From NCBI GenBank assembly GCA_029379385.1, contig CM055610.1, forward strand, positions 17,633,422-17,697,421: 64,000 nucleotides of DNA, read 5' to 3'. Source of the stretch: Quillaja saponaria. Lineage: Eukaryota > Streptophyta > Magnoliopsida > Fabales > Quillajaceae. Shown here piece by piece: positions 24,903-38,200 of this stretch (its first letter is position 1; every line of letters begins with the position of its first letter). The notes beneath the pieces are model-generated. The model was not told the DNA's origin. It searched no databases and was given only the letters and a program-made list of their open reading frames with translations. Position numbers and translations under genes: made by a program.

Positions 24903-27900
24903 ATGATGATTGTTCAGATGGATAAAATGTCTGCTCCTCCACGGGAGCGTGCCCAACGTCTTTATGAGAAGGTATTTTTCCCCCTACTTTGTTCTGTATT
25001 TCCTTAATATATCTATAGATCTCAACTGAGTATATCAGTATACATTTTGATTACTATCAGGCTTTTTTTCCCCTTCTAATGTTTCTTTCTTTATTTCAGT
25101 TGGTATAGAGGCATCACACTGGTTACTCATTTTGATGGCCATCTGATCTATTTTAACTCATTTTTTTGTTGGAACTGCTGTCTCTTTCTCCCTCCCTATC
25201 TCTAAATGCTTTTAGTTGGATGCTCCATTTGTAGGCTAAACATCAGTCAGCTCATCAATCTCTTTTTGATTGAGAAAGATAGCATTTAGTTCTTCGATCT
25301 TTATTTGCGACTGGCCCTTATTTCTTTTACTTTTTTGATTTTTTGATTTTATTTTCCTTTTTTTACTTTTGTATCCAATGATTGTATCATTTTCTACAAG
25401 AATAAACTGAATATGGTTAAAATTACAAAAGAACTTGTTGTTTGCTAAAGATTGGTAATGGTTACCATTCTTTTATGGAGGCTATGAAAATAAATAATTT
25501 CCATGTTATAGAGCCTAAATAATTTAATTTATCCTGTATTCAGAACATTGAGTTGGAGAACAAGCGTCGCAGATCAGCTCAGGCACGGGTTCCGTCCGAT
25601 CCTAATACTTGGCAACAGATGCGAGAGAATTATGAAGTGATAATTCTTGAGGATCCTGATCTTTCTGAGAAGCACAACATTGATTATGCTCTTTGGCTGT
25701 TGCATTACAAGCGCATTGAGGAATTGAGGGGACATTTTAATTCTGCCCATGCATCTACTGTTTCACCTTCATCTCAGGGAGTGAAAGGCCCCTCCAGACC
25801 TGATAGAGTAACTAAAATAAGAATGCAGTTTAAGACATTCCTTTCTGAAGCGTCTGGATTTTTCCATGATCTTATTGTGAAAATCAGAGCGAAGTATGGG
25901 ATCCCCCTGGATTATTTTTCTGAGGGTTCAGAGAATTGGAATGTTATGGAGAAAGATGGGAAGAAATCTGCTGACATGAAGAAAGGTTTGTTTTTTTGTC
26001 ACCGTTGTTATATATATTTGGGTGACCTTGCTCGATACAAAGGATTGTATGGGGAAGGAGACTCCAAATATCGTGAATATGCAACTGCTTCAAGTTACTA
26101 TCTTCAAGCTGCATCTCTTTGGCCGTCTAGTGGGAATCCCCATCATCAGGTTCCCAGAATTTTTTTTCTTTTCTTCTGATCTGTAACTTTAATGTCTTTA
26201 CTAACTTCTTGGTCTTGTCAAATCCCCTTATCATTTCAGCTTGCAATATTGGCTTCGTATTCTGGAGACGATTTGGTGGCTGTTTATCGTTATTTTCGAA
26301 GTCTGGCTGTGGATAGTCCATTCACAACTGCAAGAGATAACTTAATAGTTGCATTTGAGAAGGTATTGTTTTCGTGATTTTCACTGTGTCACTAGTTTTT
26401 GATCCTGAGGATTCTGTGAATTAGTTGAGAAGTTTTACTTCAGGTGATATATTTCTAATTTTGGTAGGCTGATCAAAATTGGAATCATTTGTGTCTTGAT
26501 GACTGCTTGTCTACATATTCTTGTAATATGTTTTTGAGGTTCAATTTTAGTCTTGTCAAATCATTTGTGTGACAAAAGTTTGTAAGAATGGTATGCCATT
26601 TTAGTTGGCTGACCAAATATAGAGATGTTTGTATTTCTTATGCACCTATCAAGAAAAAAAAAAAGTACATGATGTGGCTTGCACTTCTCTCTTCCCATCA
26701 CATAGTCTTAGCTATTCTCTTGTGAGTTTCACAACATCAATCATTACTGAACTGCTTTCATGATGGTTGTTGCTTGCCATGAATAAGCATACTTGTGGTT
26801 TAGCTTGAGATTGTTATCCGGACATCAGTTTGTTTCAGTTTGAGCACATGAAGCAATGTTCCTTTCTGATGATCAGGTCTTGTCTCCTGAATCTGACTAA
26901 AAGCCTGTTAGTAGTTTGCTCTCTTCTTGGACTTGCATATCACGATGGATCTTTTATCCTGATTTAAAGTTTATTTTGCAGAACCTTAGGGTTTACTCAT
27001 GTCTCATGATTACTGTAGTTTAATGACTGTGATCCTAAATATTTCTTTTGCCGATGCACTTTTGTTATATGTAGTTGCATATTTCTGATTTGATGTTCCA
27101 GTTCTTATTGCCAGTCAGATTTTGACAATTTTGTAGTTATTTAAGTCATTTATCCTGTAGTGCTGTTTCATAGGATCTCAGATAGATTTCACTTTATGTA
27201 TCATTCTGGCTCCATCTTTCACTTGTAGTGTAGGTACATATAGATAAATTACTATTGGTTAAATAACAGTTTGGGAAGCTGCAACGGCAATTATCTTCTG
27301 CTTCACTGATCTTCTTTTCCCTTTTACAATTTGGTAGAATCGTCAGAGTTATTCTCAGCTTCCTGGGGATGTTAAAGTTTCTGCAGTCAAGGAATCACGT
27401 GCGCGTTTGACTGGCAAAGGAAGAGGAAAAGTGGAAGCAAAACTTACTTCAAGGGATACCAGTGTGGAAGCTGGCCTTGGAAAGCAAGGAGCATCAAGTA
27501 CCCATTTGATACACAAATTATTTCGCACCCAATTTGTGCGTCTAAATGGTATTCTTTTCACGCGCACAAGGTATTTAATCCCAATAATACTCTTTCATTA
27601 CCTCCATCACGCAAATTTACCATGTTACTTACTCCAAACACATTGACAGACATTTATCTTTGAACAAATACGTCTTTTTAAATTTCTATGCAGGTCACTC
27701 CATGTATCTGACCATTTCTTTTGTCTTCCTCTCTATGTTGTAATAGCTTGGAGACTTTTGCAGAAGTTCTCTCTTTTGTTAGCAATGGACTGCACGAGCT
27801 TTTGTCTTCGGGGCCAGAAGAGGGTCTGAATTTTGGCTCAGATGTTCATGAGAATGGACTTTTCATTGTTAGAGTGATATCAATTCTTATATTCACTGTT

Positions 27901-28845
27901 CATAATGTGATTAAGGAAGCTGAAGGTCAGACGTATGCAGAAATTGTACAGCGTGCTGTTTTACTTCAGAATTCATTTACTGCAGCTTTTGAATTGGTGG
28001 GACACATAATGGAGAGATGTTCACAGCTACATGATCCTTCTTCGAGTTACCTGTTACCGGGCATTTTAGTTTTTGTGGAATGGTTGGCATGTTGTACTGA
28101 TCTTGCTGCAGGCAATGACACTGATGAGAATCAGGCAACTGTTAGATCGAAATTTTGGAATGGATGCATATACTTCTTGAATAAACTCTTGTCGAGTGGG
28201 GCAATGCCTATAGAAGATGATGAAGAAGTGGCTTGCTTCCATAATATGAGTAGTTATGAAGAAGGGGAAACTGAAAACCGTCTTGCTTTATGGGAGGACT
28301 TTGAATTAAGAGGATTTGTTCCCCTTCTTCCTGCACAAACCATTTTGGATTTTTCAAGGAAGCATTTTTTTGGAGGTGATGTTGTTAAGGAGAGAAAAGC
28401 CCGAGTGAAAAGGATTTTTGCTGCAGGAAAATCTTTGGCGAATGTTGTTAGGGTTGATAAACAAACAATATATTTTAACTCAAAGGTGAAGAAATTTATG
28501 ATTGGTGTTGAGCCTCAAAGGACAGATGATTTGATGCTCAATGCATTTTCAGGGGAGGAGAATGTTTTGCAAGAGATTCCAGTGGAAACAACAAAGTTGG
28601 GATCTCTTCAGCCGAAGCCGCTTCAGTACATAGAAGAGGAAGAGGAAGAGGAAGATGAAGTTATTGTTTTTAAACCAATAGTGGTTGAGACGCAAAATGA
28701 TGTAGTTTCTTCGAAATGGGCACCCTATGAGGGCTTAAAGCCAATTCAAAATTCTTATGGGGGTGATCCAAAGGTTCATGGAAGTTTTACTTCAGCTGCT
28801 CTTGATAGTCTTCAACAGACACACATGCCTCTATCTGTTGGCTAG
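24903..28845 (+). CDS. SMG7: SMG7 copy B, C-terminally truncated paralogue
   Basis: Exons 24903-24971, 25544-26149, 26240-26362, 27338-27570 and 27747-28845 match copy A in number, phase and sites, and encode 709 residues. The N-terminus starts MMIVQMDKMSAPP, five residues longer than copy A, as I recall for other plant SMG7 proteins. The 14-3-3-like domain (K79, R187 by motif) and EST1-type helical region are intact. After LSVG the frame meets TAG at 28843-28845. The other frame continues ASSIPQPLDP, so about two bases look deleted from an ancestral GASSIP-type stretch. The lost tail includes the GPPPGFSFPV motif. The message could still give a UPF1-binding protein without the decay-promoting tail, or it may be removed by NMD. 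A sequencing error is the main alternative. Confidence 0.75.
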
Positions 28846-29649
28846 TTCCATCCCTCAACCTCTGGATCCAGTTCAAGCCCGTGATTCTAGGTGGTTAGAG
28901 GAAGAAGCTTCTCTTGTTAATAGTCTAAAAGGTCTTAGGGTCTTGGAGAATGGGCATTCAATGAAATATGAGGTGCAAGAATCTGTAGGCATATCCAATT
29001 CCTCCGCAACCTCAGTTCCTATTGATCAATATGTCAATGTTAGTCCTAGTGGCATGTTTTATGGTCTCTCAAATGCTCCAGATGCTGTTATACCATCCAA
29101 AATTGATGCTATTGCTTCTTCTGGTGTTATAACTGACAACGTGGCTTTGAAGACATCATCAGCCTTGCATGCGGGGTTGAGAAAATCTCCAGTCAGTAGA
29201 CCTGCTAGGCACCTTGGGCCTCCTCCTGGCTTCAGCTTCCCTGTTAATCAAGTGAATGAATCCTCTGGTTCTGATTTAATGAATGGTAATCTACTCCTGG
29301 ATGATTACAGCTGGTTGGATGGTTATAAACTTCCATCATCAACTAAAGGCTTAGGGCCAGGTGGTCCCATCACATACTCTCACATAAATTCTCAGCATAT
29401 CAGTAACAGCAATGGCTTGATTGGGACAGGAAGTTTCCCATTTCCTGGAAAACAAGTTCCACCACTGCCATTTCAAGTGAGAGAAGCAGAATGGTCAGCA
29501 AGATTACCAAACATATGATTATGTAAAAGCACACCATCAACAAGCAGTTGCAGCCCCAGCAACCCATCACAACTGGAGATCAGCATTTTACTCCGCTGCC
29601 TGAGCAATTTCAAGGACATTCGATCTGGACAGGTCGTTACTTCGTGTGA
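28846..29649 (+). pseudogene. Out-of-frame remnant of the SMG7-B C-terminus
   Basis: Coding similarity to the tail of copy A continues after the stop, but the frame is broken three times: at 28841-28847, near 29478-29482 (one extra base in AAGTGAGAG versus AAGTGGAG) and near 29540-29550 (one extra base). The shifts together restore the original frame, so the last codons (GRYFV, TGA 29647-29649) are back in phase. Downstream splice signals remain: acceptor CTTCTTGCAG ending at 29860, the 18-base exon 29861-29878, and a next exon from 30067. Confidence 0.75.
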
Positions 29650-30658
29650 TGTCAGTATGAGTATACTTGGTATGAACATATTTCTCAAGTAATTTCCTTT
29701 GTGTATTTTTGTTTATTTTATGTCTAACATAGTTTATATGTTTGAGGTCTTCAAGAATGAATCTGGGGAATGTACTGCATCCTTTTGCTACCCAATCCAA
29801 ACTCCACTTGCTGCTTTTCATTGAATTTTTTTGAGTATGGGTGGCCGTGGCTTCTTGCAGGCACTTGGTACTAAAAAGGTCAGCAGCAATTTGTTTGGAT
29901 TGTTTTTTCCTTCCTCTCTCCTTTTGATAAGGGCTTGTGTGTCTCTGTGTTACAGCTGAATATTTTTTATTTGCATTTTATGCGATCTACCAATGACTCT
30001 TACTTTCGGTGTTTGGGGTTTACTAGTGGTTCTGTTAGTCCTTACTTTTGATGCCACATTATGCAGAATTGTGTGCTCCTTGTCCCGGCAGAAGAGAAAT
30101 ATGCATCATCTCTATGATTCAAAGTTCTTAGAAGTAAATGCCTTGTCAGGTTACAGGTTACCTGGGGTGAATAGAAGGTGTTGATAAGATTATCCCGTCG
30201 CATTGGGGCTTTAATCTCCTAGAATTGGTGCAACAATTGTTTGCTCCCTGTTCTACTGGAACTGTCATGATGGTTTATGTGCCACAACCTAATCTACCTT
30301 CGTTTGGCAGCAGATGGCACATAGTGCTAGTCCCTCAACTTTACACGCACAAAGCTTCAGACCTTTAGTTGAGATGGTTGCTAGATGTGAACTGAATGTC
30401 AGAAGTTGGTTAGTGGGATATGATAATGACATAATGGAATCATTTGGTAAGTACAAGTATGATGTGTGGTGATTAAGTATGTACTTATAATACATTACCA
30501 CGTATCAGGAGTGATATATGTCGTATTTTCTGTTTCAAAGTTGGGTTTGACTCATACTTTACTATAGTAATAATCCCGGTTGGATACATCTTGGTTTTGT
30601 CCAACTAATAATGATATTTTGAAGTCAGGATCTTGTTCAGTTATTGCTGGTTTGTAAT

Positions 30659-32471
30659 GTCTCTTTTTTTATTTTCCTGTTTGTGAAGATTTTGGATTAT
30701 GCAAGTTTTCTTGTGATGTAATATCCTGATTCATGAATCCTTACTTTTCATGCTTTTGATCTAGTTGGCTGAGTTCCTTTCTGTTGTTTATTGCTATCAG
30801 GTTCAAAACTGTTTATAAGTTGCAAGATTTTTGTGACAATTTTTTTAAAATGTAGCCAATGACGGTTTAAGTCTTTTGGTAGGAAACTGAATTTAAAATT
30901 TATCTTTTATCGAGGAGCAAATATTGAAAAACTAGTTCTCTCTAGCAACTTCCAAACAGCTATTTTTTTTTATTTTTATTTTTTGCTAACAACTTCCAAA
31001 CAGCTTTACCAACAAGTACCTTGTAGTGTTTTGTTGGAGAGTACCTGGAGAGCAACAAAACGGTACCGTTTATTAAAAAAAAACCACTTTAGGTTGTTTT
31101 TTGTTGTTCAACCAAAAGATTGCTTTCTCCTTCAGTCAGAGGGTTTGAAGGTTGTGGAGGCTTGGAAAAGTTAAGAGCTTGAATGGAGCTGGAATCGCAA
31201 AATAAGAAGCTGACTAAAATCTTGCTCCTGCTGAAGAAACTCTTCATCTTGTTCCCTTCATTGTACGAGTTATTTTTCCTTTTCAATTGAAGGTTCTGTA
31301 ATTTACACAAAGAAAGACTGAGTTTTTCATTTGCACGTGAGGAGGAATTCGTTTTCTAAGTTTAATTTCACTGGTGTTTTGGATTCTAATTTGGTTCGAA
31401 ATTTGTATATATTTTGTAGTTGTTGAATATAACTAAATATTCTTAGAATTTGGATTGGGTTGACATTGAGTAAATTGAACTAGATTGGACTCATTAAGGT
31501 TTGCTTGTATCTTCAATTTAGATTTTCTTGGCCTTAACTTTGTTTTCTTAGCCTTCAAACTCTCTGAAAATGTGTCTCCAATAAATTAGTTCTCACACTG
31601 CAATAATGAACTGGAGAAACTCCACCATTAAAAAAAACAAATTTATTGAAAACTGTTGAAGACGAATAGCACTAAAAGGATTTTCTTTTCTTTATTCTTC
31701 AATGGCTTCGATCTGCTTCTGCTACTACTAATCTCTCCAATCTCTCTGCTTTTATGCCAAAAAGTAACAAAGTTTTTTTCAGCCATTGAAGAAAGACCCT
31801 GTTATAGTTAACTGTCAAAGGAGGATTCGATTGGGGAACTGACAATGAAGATTCATTTTTCTTTGCTCTCCTGGAAACTCAATCCCTTACGATCTTTTGG
31901 GTTGAAGAACAAAAAATAATTAAGTGAATTTTATTTTATTTTTCAATTTATAAAACGGCACTCTCTAGGGATTCTCCAGCCAAAAATTCTCCATGAGATC
32001 CATTCTCGTAAAAAGAGGAGTAGAAACAAACATGGACTATTTAGTTCAGTAACCCGTTTTTACTTTTACTTTAAAAAGCTTATAATGTCAATATTGTAAC
32101 TCCTTATATAAGAAAATGACATTATTTCAAGTAACAAAGCACTTGTTTAAGAAATTACATGTATAATATTAGCAAAAAATAAAAATAAAAATTATATGTA
32201 TAATTTAATTTTGAAATTGGATCAATGATATTTATTAAAAAATATTATTTTAAATATCAATTACTGTATTTACTAAATCTTATATTCACGTGTGAATCAA
32301 TGAACACAAAAATCTAAGGATCTAAGGCAACACCGTCTACTTGTTCCCTGTCTGACAATGAATCCAACAAACTTCTTTCCCATCATCACTAAAACACACA
32401 CCGAGCAAGCTCACGGGTTTTCACTTTCCTCTGTCTTATGACCCAAAATATATTCTCTCTAAAATTCTCCA
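30659..32471. other. Intergenic spacer between SMG7-B and the phospholipase remnant
   Basis: AT-rich spacer. It contains a 35-codon frame at 31183-31290 (MELESQNKKLTKILLLLKK..) that resembles nothing I know, and a perfect palindromic AAACGGTACCGTTT near 31058-31071. The last 100 bases lead into the next gene's start. Confidence 0.5.
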
Positions 32472-34400
32472 ATGGCTTCTTCCATCACCATCTTCATCTT
32501 GATGATCCTCAACAACCCACCAACTACTGTCCATGCAAACCCTATTAAAAACATTGTCGTTCTCATCATGGAAAACCGGTCTTTCGATCACATGTTGGGT
32601 TGGATGAAACGAATCAACCCGGAAATTAACGGCGTGGATGGTTCAGAAGTTAACCAACTTTCAGTGACTGACACGAACTCAAAGCGATTCTACTTCAACA
32701 ATCAGTCTCACTACTTAGACCCGGACCCCGGACATTCATTTCAAGCCATTAGGGAGCAGATATTCGGGTCAGACAATGACACATCGGGTAACCCACCATC
32801 CATGAATGGGTTTGCCCAACAAGCTTATGATATGGACAACACCACTTCCATGTCTCAGAGTGTAATAAATGGTTTCGATCCTGACATGGTCGTCTTTTAT
32901 AAGACTCTTATCTCAGAGTTTGCTGTTTTTGACAGGTCACTTTTGTTAACTCTCTTAAATAATGACATATTAACAATTATTACTACAACCTAAAAGAAAT
33001 TATTGCTATTGACAGATGACTTTTGCTCATAATCTTAAAAATAAAAAATAAAAAAAAAAACCTTCAGAAAATCTTAGTAGAGATTTATTTTTATTTTTTT
33101 TACATATTAGGAGTGTCCGAACCAGCTAAGCTCAGGTATGTAATTAACTAAATGTGGTGACAATTGAATTTCAGGTGGTTTGCCTCCGTGCCATCCTCCA
33201 CTCAGCCTAATCGTCTCTACGTTCATTCCGCCACATCCAATGGTGCCACAAACTACATTCCGGCACTACTCATAAGGGCTACCCACAAAGAACTACATTT
33301 GATAATCTCTATGATGCCGGAATACCCTTCGGAATATACTACCAGAATATTCCGGCCTCTATTTTATAGGAATCTAAGGAAGCTCAAGTACATTACCAAA
33401 TTCCACGAATACGACTTGTCGTTTAAGCAGCACTCAAACGAAGGGAAACTACCGGGTTATGTTGTGGTGGAGCAACGGTACATGGACACTAAGGTGGAAC
33501 CGGCCAATGATGATCATCCATCACTTGACGTGTGGACAGATATTTGTTAAAGAGGTGTACGAAACTCTGAGGGCTAGCCCGCGGTGGAATGAAACCCTTT
33601 TCGTGATTACGTACGATGAGCATGGCGGGTTTTTTGATCACGTGCCTACGCCGGTTAGTGGGGTCCCCAGTACTAATGGAATTGTGAGGCCGGACCCGTT
33701 CTTGTTTAAATTTGATCGGTTGGGAGTTAGGGTTCCTACAATTGCTGTCTCACCTTGGATAGAGAAGGGCACAGGTTAGCAATTAGTCCACTTGAAAAGA
33801 TTTAAGTTTTAGTGGCTCTCATAGATACCCTAACAGCTAGTACCAGCCTAGCAGGGAGGATTCTAGTTGATCTTAAGGTCAACATTTGCAACTGCAACTT
33901 TACATACCTCATACTATTATCTTTTTAAAAAACTTATGATGAATGGATGCTGCAGTTGTTCATGGGCCAAATGAGTCACCATTTCCAACATCAGAGTATG
34001 AACACTCATCCATTCCTGCAACAGTGAAGAAGCTCTACGATCTGTCTTCATTTCTGACCAAACGAGGAGAATGGGCTGTCACCTTTGAAGGCATTGTTGA
34101 GAAGAAGACACAGCCCAGAACTGATTGCCCAGGTTAGTCACCTTAACCTAATGACTAATTCTTCAAACCCTAATGCCTTAATTATTTTGATGTTCCTGCT
34201 GAAATTTTGATGCAGAGTTGATGCAACTTGCTGCAGTTTTAAAAGATCATATTCTCACTAGTTTTCCAGATAAGATAAGGAATGAAATGAATGTCAAGCA
34301 AGGGAAAGAATACATGGAAGATGCAGTGAGACGCTTCTTTGAGGCAGGACAATATGCAAAGAAAATGGGAGTGAGTGAAGAACATATTATCCTAAACTAA
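32472..34400 (+). pseudogene. NPC: Decayed non-specific phospholipase C (NPC) gene
   Basis: Intact NPCs hydrolyse phospholipids to diacylglycerol; this type has an N-terminal signal peptide. Exons: 32472-32935, 33175-33774, 33956-34132 and 34216-34400, with correct phases. Exon 1 is open and has a hydrophobic leader and the active-site motif [13 protein letters not shown]. Exon 2 carries [12 protein letters not shown] and SPWIEKGT but is broken three times: a frameshift near 33274 (one base apparently lost in an A-run), a compensating shift near 33356-33360 that leaves about 28 wrong residues, and a loss near 33532 that reaches TAA 33548-33550. The last two exons join as ..DCP/ELMQLAAVL.., about 20 residues shorter than relatives there. 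Probably no active lipase is made. Sequencing error could explain single shifts, but hardly all of these together. Confidence 0.8.
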
Positions 34401-35068
34401 GCCCTCACCGACTACAAGATTATCGAAATCTGCAACCAAACAACCCTAAGAACATGCAGTACCAGAGAAACTGAAATGAAAATAAGGTATTCTGAGGAAA
34501 AGTTTATATATAAACTAGAAATCAGTGAATATAAATTAAATTGATGAAAAGCCAAGTATCAGTACACGATCAAGTATCGATTAGTTTAGGTTTAAGGCCG
34601 AGTTGAGTTTAGTTACTTAGCACTGATGCCTTCGACTTCAGGTGCCAGAAGCTACAATCTGGACCTATTCTCGATAGAAAAATGACCCCCCGAGTAAAGT
34701 TTATAAATTTATATTATAGGAAGGTTGTTATATGGACATGCCTCTGACATTTTCTAATAGCCAACAAATTAAACCATGAATTCTCAATTTTGCAAATGCC
34801 TGGCAAGAAATATCTATCGATTAAATGCTTCCAAACATACAATCAGTAAGCAAACTTATAACTATGTGCCAAACTGTGAATGTTTTGTACATTTTATGCA
34901 ACAAATATATTAGCGACATTTCAAAATACTATTTTTAAAAACATTGGCAAAAATCCTTTACATTCCTGAAATTTCTTCTCTCTCTAAGTAAACTATTATT
35001 GTTTCACATGTAATTATTATCGTGGTTTGCTTCCTGGTAGCCACTAATATAGGTAACCCAAGACTTCC
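34401..35068. other. Convergent spacer between the NPC remnant and HPAT
   Basis: Presumed 3' flank of the NPC remnant (+) and of the arabinosyltransferase gene (-). No gene seen. Confidence 0.5.
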
Positions 35069-35192
35069 ATATTTTGTTCTCTTCTTTTGTTCTTTTTTTG
35101 GTACATAAAGGAGGCTGGGGTTGAACCCTCAACCTGGGGGTGGGGAGAGGCCTAAGGCATTGAGCTATGCTCTGGCTGGTATATTTTGTTCT
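35069..35192 (-). mobile_element. tRNA-derived SINE with a 12-bp target-site duplication
   Basis: Both ends are flanked by the direct repeat ATATTTTGTTCT (35069-35080 and 35181-35192). On the minus strand the body has an A-box-like TAGCTCAATGCCTTAGG (about 35151-35168), a B-box-like GAGGGTTCAACCCC (about 35117-35130) and an A-rich tail (about 35081-35099). That is the layout of a short Pol III-type retroposon. It begins about 10 bases after the HPAT stop codon, in the same orientation, so it should lie in that gene's 3'UTR. Confidence 0.75.
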
Positions 35193-35200
35193 TTTCTATC

Positions 35201-38200
35201 TCAGCTGCTAGTTAATGTGTCCCATCCAGGTATATTTGCAGTGGCCTCATTCACCATCTTTACAAGCCGCACCTGCAGACAAGATTAGTGTAGTATCCAG
35301 TAACTATCAAAAGTTGCCATCAAATAGTTACAGTTTAATGACACAACGATGGACTAGCAGTTAATGGGATAATCTTCCAGATTCTGTAAGATATTAACTA
35401 AGATATAATTGATTTGTTGAAACAGATAGTTAACAAATCCACAAATTCCTTTATCAATTTTCCAGTGTTTACGATCACTGATGTCCAGTACATGACCACA
35501 ACTGTTGCCATGAACACAAGGCTTATTCAGTGTACTCTTCAATAAGCAGCAGGAAATATACTCAGCTTCAATTACTATAATACCAAGTCTATAGGTTCAA
35601 CCATCAAATGATCTTTAGCGTTTCAATGATTATATATTGAGGTTGTGGCAAAACTACTTCCATCCATATCATGTAGTATATAAATTGCAAGAAATGAAAG
35701 AAGCCACTATATGAACATCTGATAACCAGGGACTATGACTAATTGTATAAGCTTTTGGTGTTATTATTTTCTAAAACTTCTTAGGAGAGTTCTTATCACT
35801 AATAAATGGCTACAACAGACCATAAGGAAGTTTGAGATTATTTAAAGCAACATAAATACCCTAGGAAACTCCACTTGTTCCTATCCCTCTCTGAGCAGAC
35901 ATGAGAGGGATAAATGACAAACACAGGAAATGCATTAGCAGCCTTGAAAATCTAAACCTTTCTTACTCAACCAAAATATCATTTCCTACACTTAGCATTG
36001 TAGACATCTAAACCACTTGTCCTGGCATTATAATGAGACCACCCCCAAAGAGGTACAATAATTACCAACATGGCAAGTTAGTAAGAAACGTGCACAAATT
36101 GCTGCCTTGGAAAGTGAGTAACTTTGGGAGTCATCTCAGGACACCAAACTCTTCCATCCGAATGCTCCAGTCTTGTGGAACACTGGATTGTAAGTCTCAA
36201 AAATTCTTTCACTTTAATAGAAAATATAACAAAGAAAAACATAGATGGGAAAATTGTCAGGTTTCAAAGCTAATCACAAAGGGGTAAAGCATAAACTTTC
36301 GCTTAACTTTTTAAGAGCTGCTAATTGCCTATTCACATATACATCAATAGGACCATAGATTCAAAGAGCATTATATATAGATTTTGAAGCAGTCCATGCT
36401 CAGCCATCATGATATCAGACAAGTCGCTTGGTAGAAGCTACTAAAGTCCAACTGACATGCAGTCTTCCCATAAAATCATATAACACGTCAGTCCACCAAA
36501 CAGTGTGTTTTTCTCAAGTTTAAATATCTTAAGATGATTCGTTATTGGAGCAGATAGCAAAAACCATATCATCCAGTATGTATTTTTCATTTGGTGTATT
36601 AGGAAGCAGTTATTAACATAATCAAAATCCAAACTAAGCTGGCATTGCCTTATTAGTCTTTCTGGGACAGGAACCCAGAAGTTGAAAATTATGGACTTCA
36701 CTTACCACACTTTCAGGAACTCCAGGAGGGGGTAAGGGAATGTTTCTTGGTGGAGGGCCACTAAGATGCGATCTCTTGTCAAAGCGCCATTCTCCAATCT
36801 TTCCATATGTTAGTTCTCCCTGTATAAATTCACAATTAGTCTTATGTAACATATGCATCAAATACAATTAAGTATGCAGATTTTGCAGGTGAATATAATT
36901 AATTCAAAAAGAACATGGATAAGATTGTCACAGTTTAGCCACCATGCTTCATTCATTGTTAAAATAGTGTGTGACATGTGACTAGTGAGTGTGTTTATGA
37001 GAGACAACAGCTCACTTTTAAATTGTAGTCACAACCATAAGTATAATGGATGATAAACTTCTTGCCAACTTCCAAGTCCCATGGAGGCTGAAAAATTCCA
37101 GATGTAATGAATTATATGTTACTTTGTGAATAGGTGAAGTAATTCCACTCAAAAGAGTAAAGAGAAAAGGAATAAGAATTTTTATATCAAGAGTAAGAAA
37201 GGAAAAAAAAAAACCAGGACAATGCAAACCTGCAGCATAAAGTCTTTCCGAAGAATATGTCGTACACCATGCAATGCAGAAGCGACAGCATATGCATACC
37301 TTTATTTAACAGAGATGTGCAGTAACATCAAATCTATATCAACAACCTCCAGAGCCCAGGAAAATTTATAAATGGAAGAAAATGAAGATCAGTTATTAAT
37401 AACTAATAGTAAGTTCCAAGTACTACTCACATTTCAAGCACCCATCCAAAAGCCTTATCAGTTTCTGGATCGTCTTTCATTTGCAAGGAAACATTCACCC
37501 ATGTTGGAGCAATTTCCTCCAGCATAGACTGAAGATACAGCAGAATCAGTTGCACGATAAAAGGCAATATAGCATGTGCAGAAAAGGGTCAGTCTGGAAA
37601 CAAATAACTATAATAGTCTTATTAATTTAGAATAAATACTACTAACATAAAGAAAGATCACTACACTATCTCATTATTTCTTTTTCTGCTGTACAATCTC
37701 ATGTTTAATGACGTGCACCTCATTTTTCTATTATCACACACACACGTGTATAAACATATAGATAGAAGCAATAAAAAATCCTGTCAGCCACAATGACGTT
37801 ACTTATGCAAGCTAGTTACTGAGTAATAACTCTCAGTATTACAACATATGAACATGTTCATGAAATGACAGCCATAGAGATAATTTAGGAGTCAAATTAA
37901 CTTCTACTATCACTATGACATAGTAATTAGTAAGCAACTAACATTTGCAAGTTTATCTTTTCATGGAGGTACTTTATGAGGTTCTGGTAAATTTAATGTA
38001 AGTAACAATAAAAAAAGAAAGTAAAAAAATCTGTCAAAAACATAACATTTTATACATGAGCAAGTAATTAAGATTTGACCTTCTTAATTATTACAGGAGA
38101 GTTTCCGATTGGATCAACATTAGTAACAGGACCTTCTTCAGGATAATATTTCCTAATTATTTTCTCATTTTCAGCTGGTTTAATGTAGAAAAATGGAAAC

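Larger units (their letters stand above)
23062..30658 (+). repeat. Tandem duplication unit B (whole SMG7 locus)
   Basis: Direct-orientation partner of 11837-19757. It aligns through promoter, leader intron, exons, coding introns and 3'UTR. In the 233-nt fourth coding exon I counted 14 base differences from copy A, so the duplication is not very recent. Confidence 0.85.

Noticed and set aside
28757..29518. A separate gene covering the SMG7-B C-terminal half
   Set aside because: It is the shifted continuation of SMG7-B; its first residues match the preceding exon in the wrong frame.
36033..36287. 84-codon plus-strand frame inside the last HPAT intron
   Set aside because: No family resemblance, no start context or splice support, and antisense to an intron.
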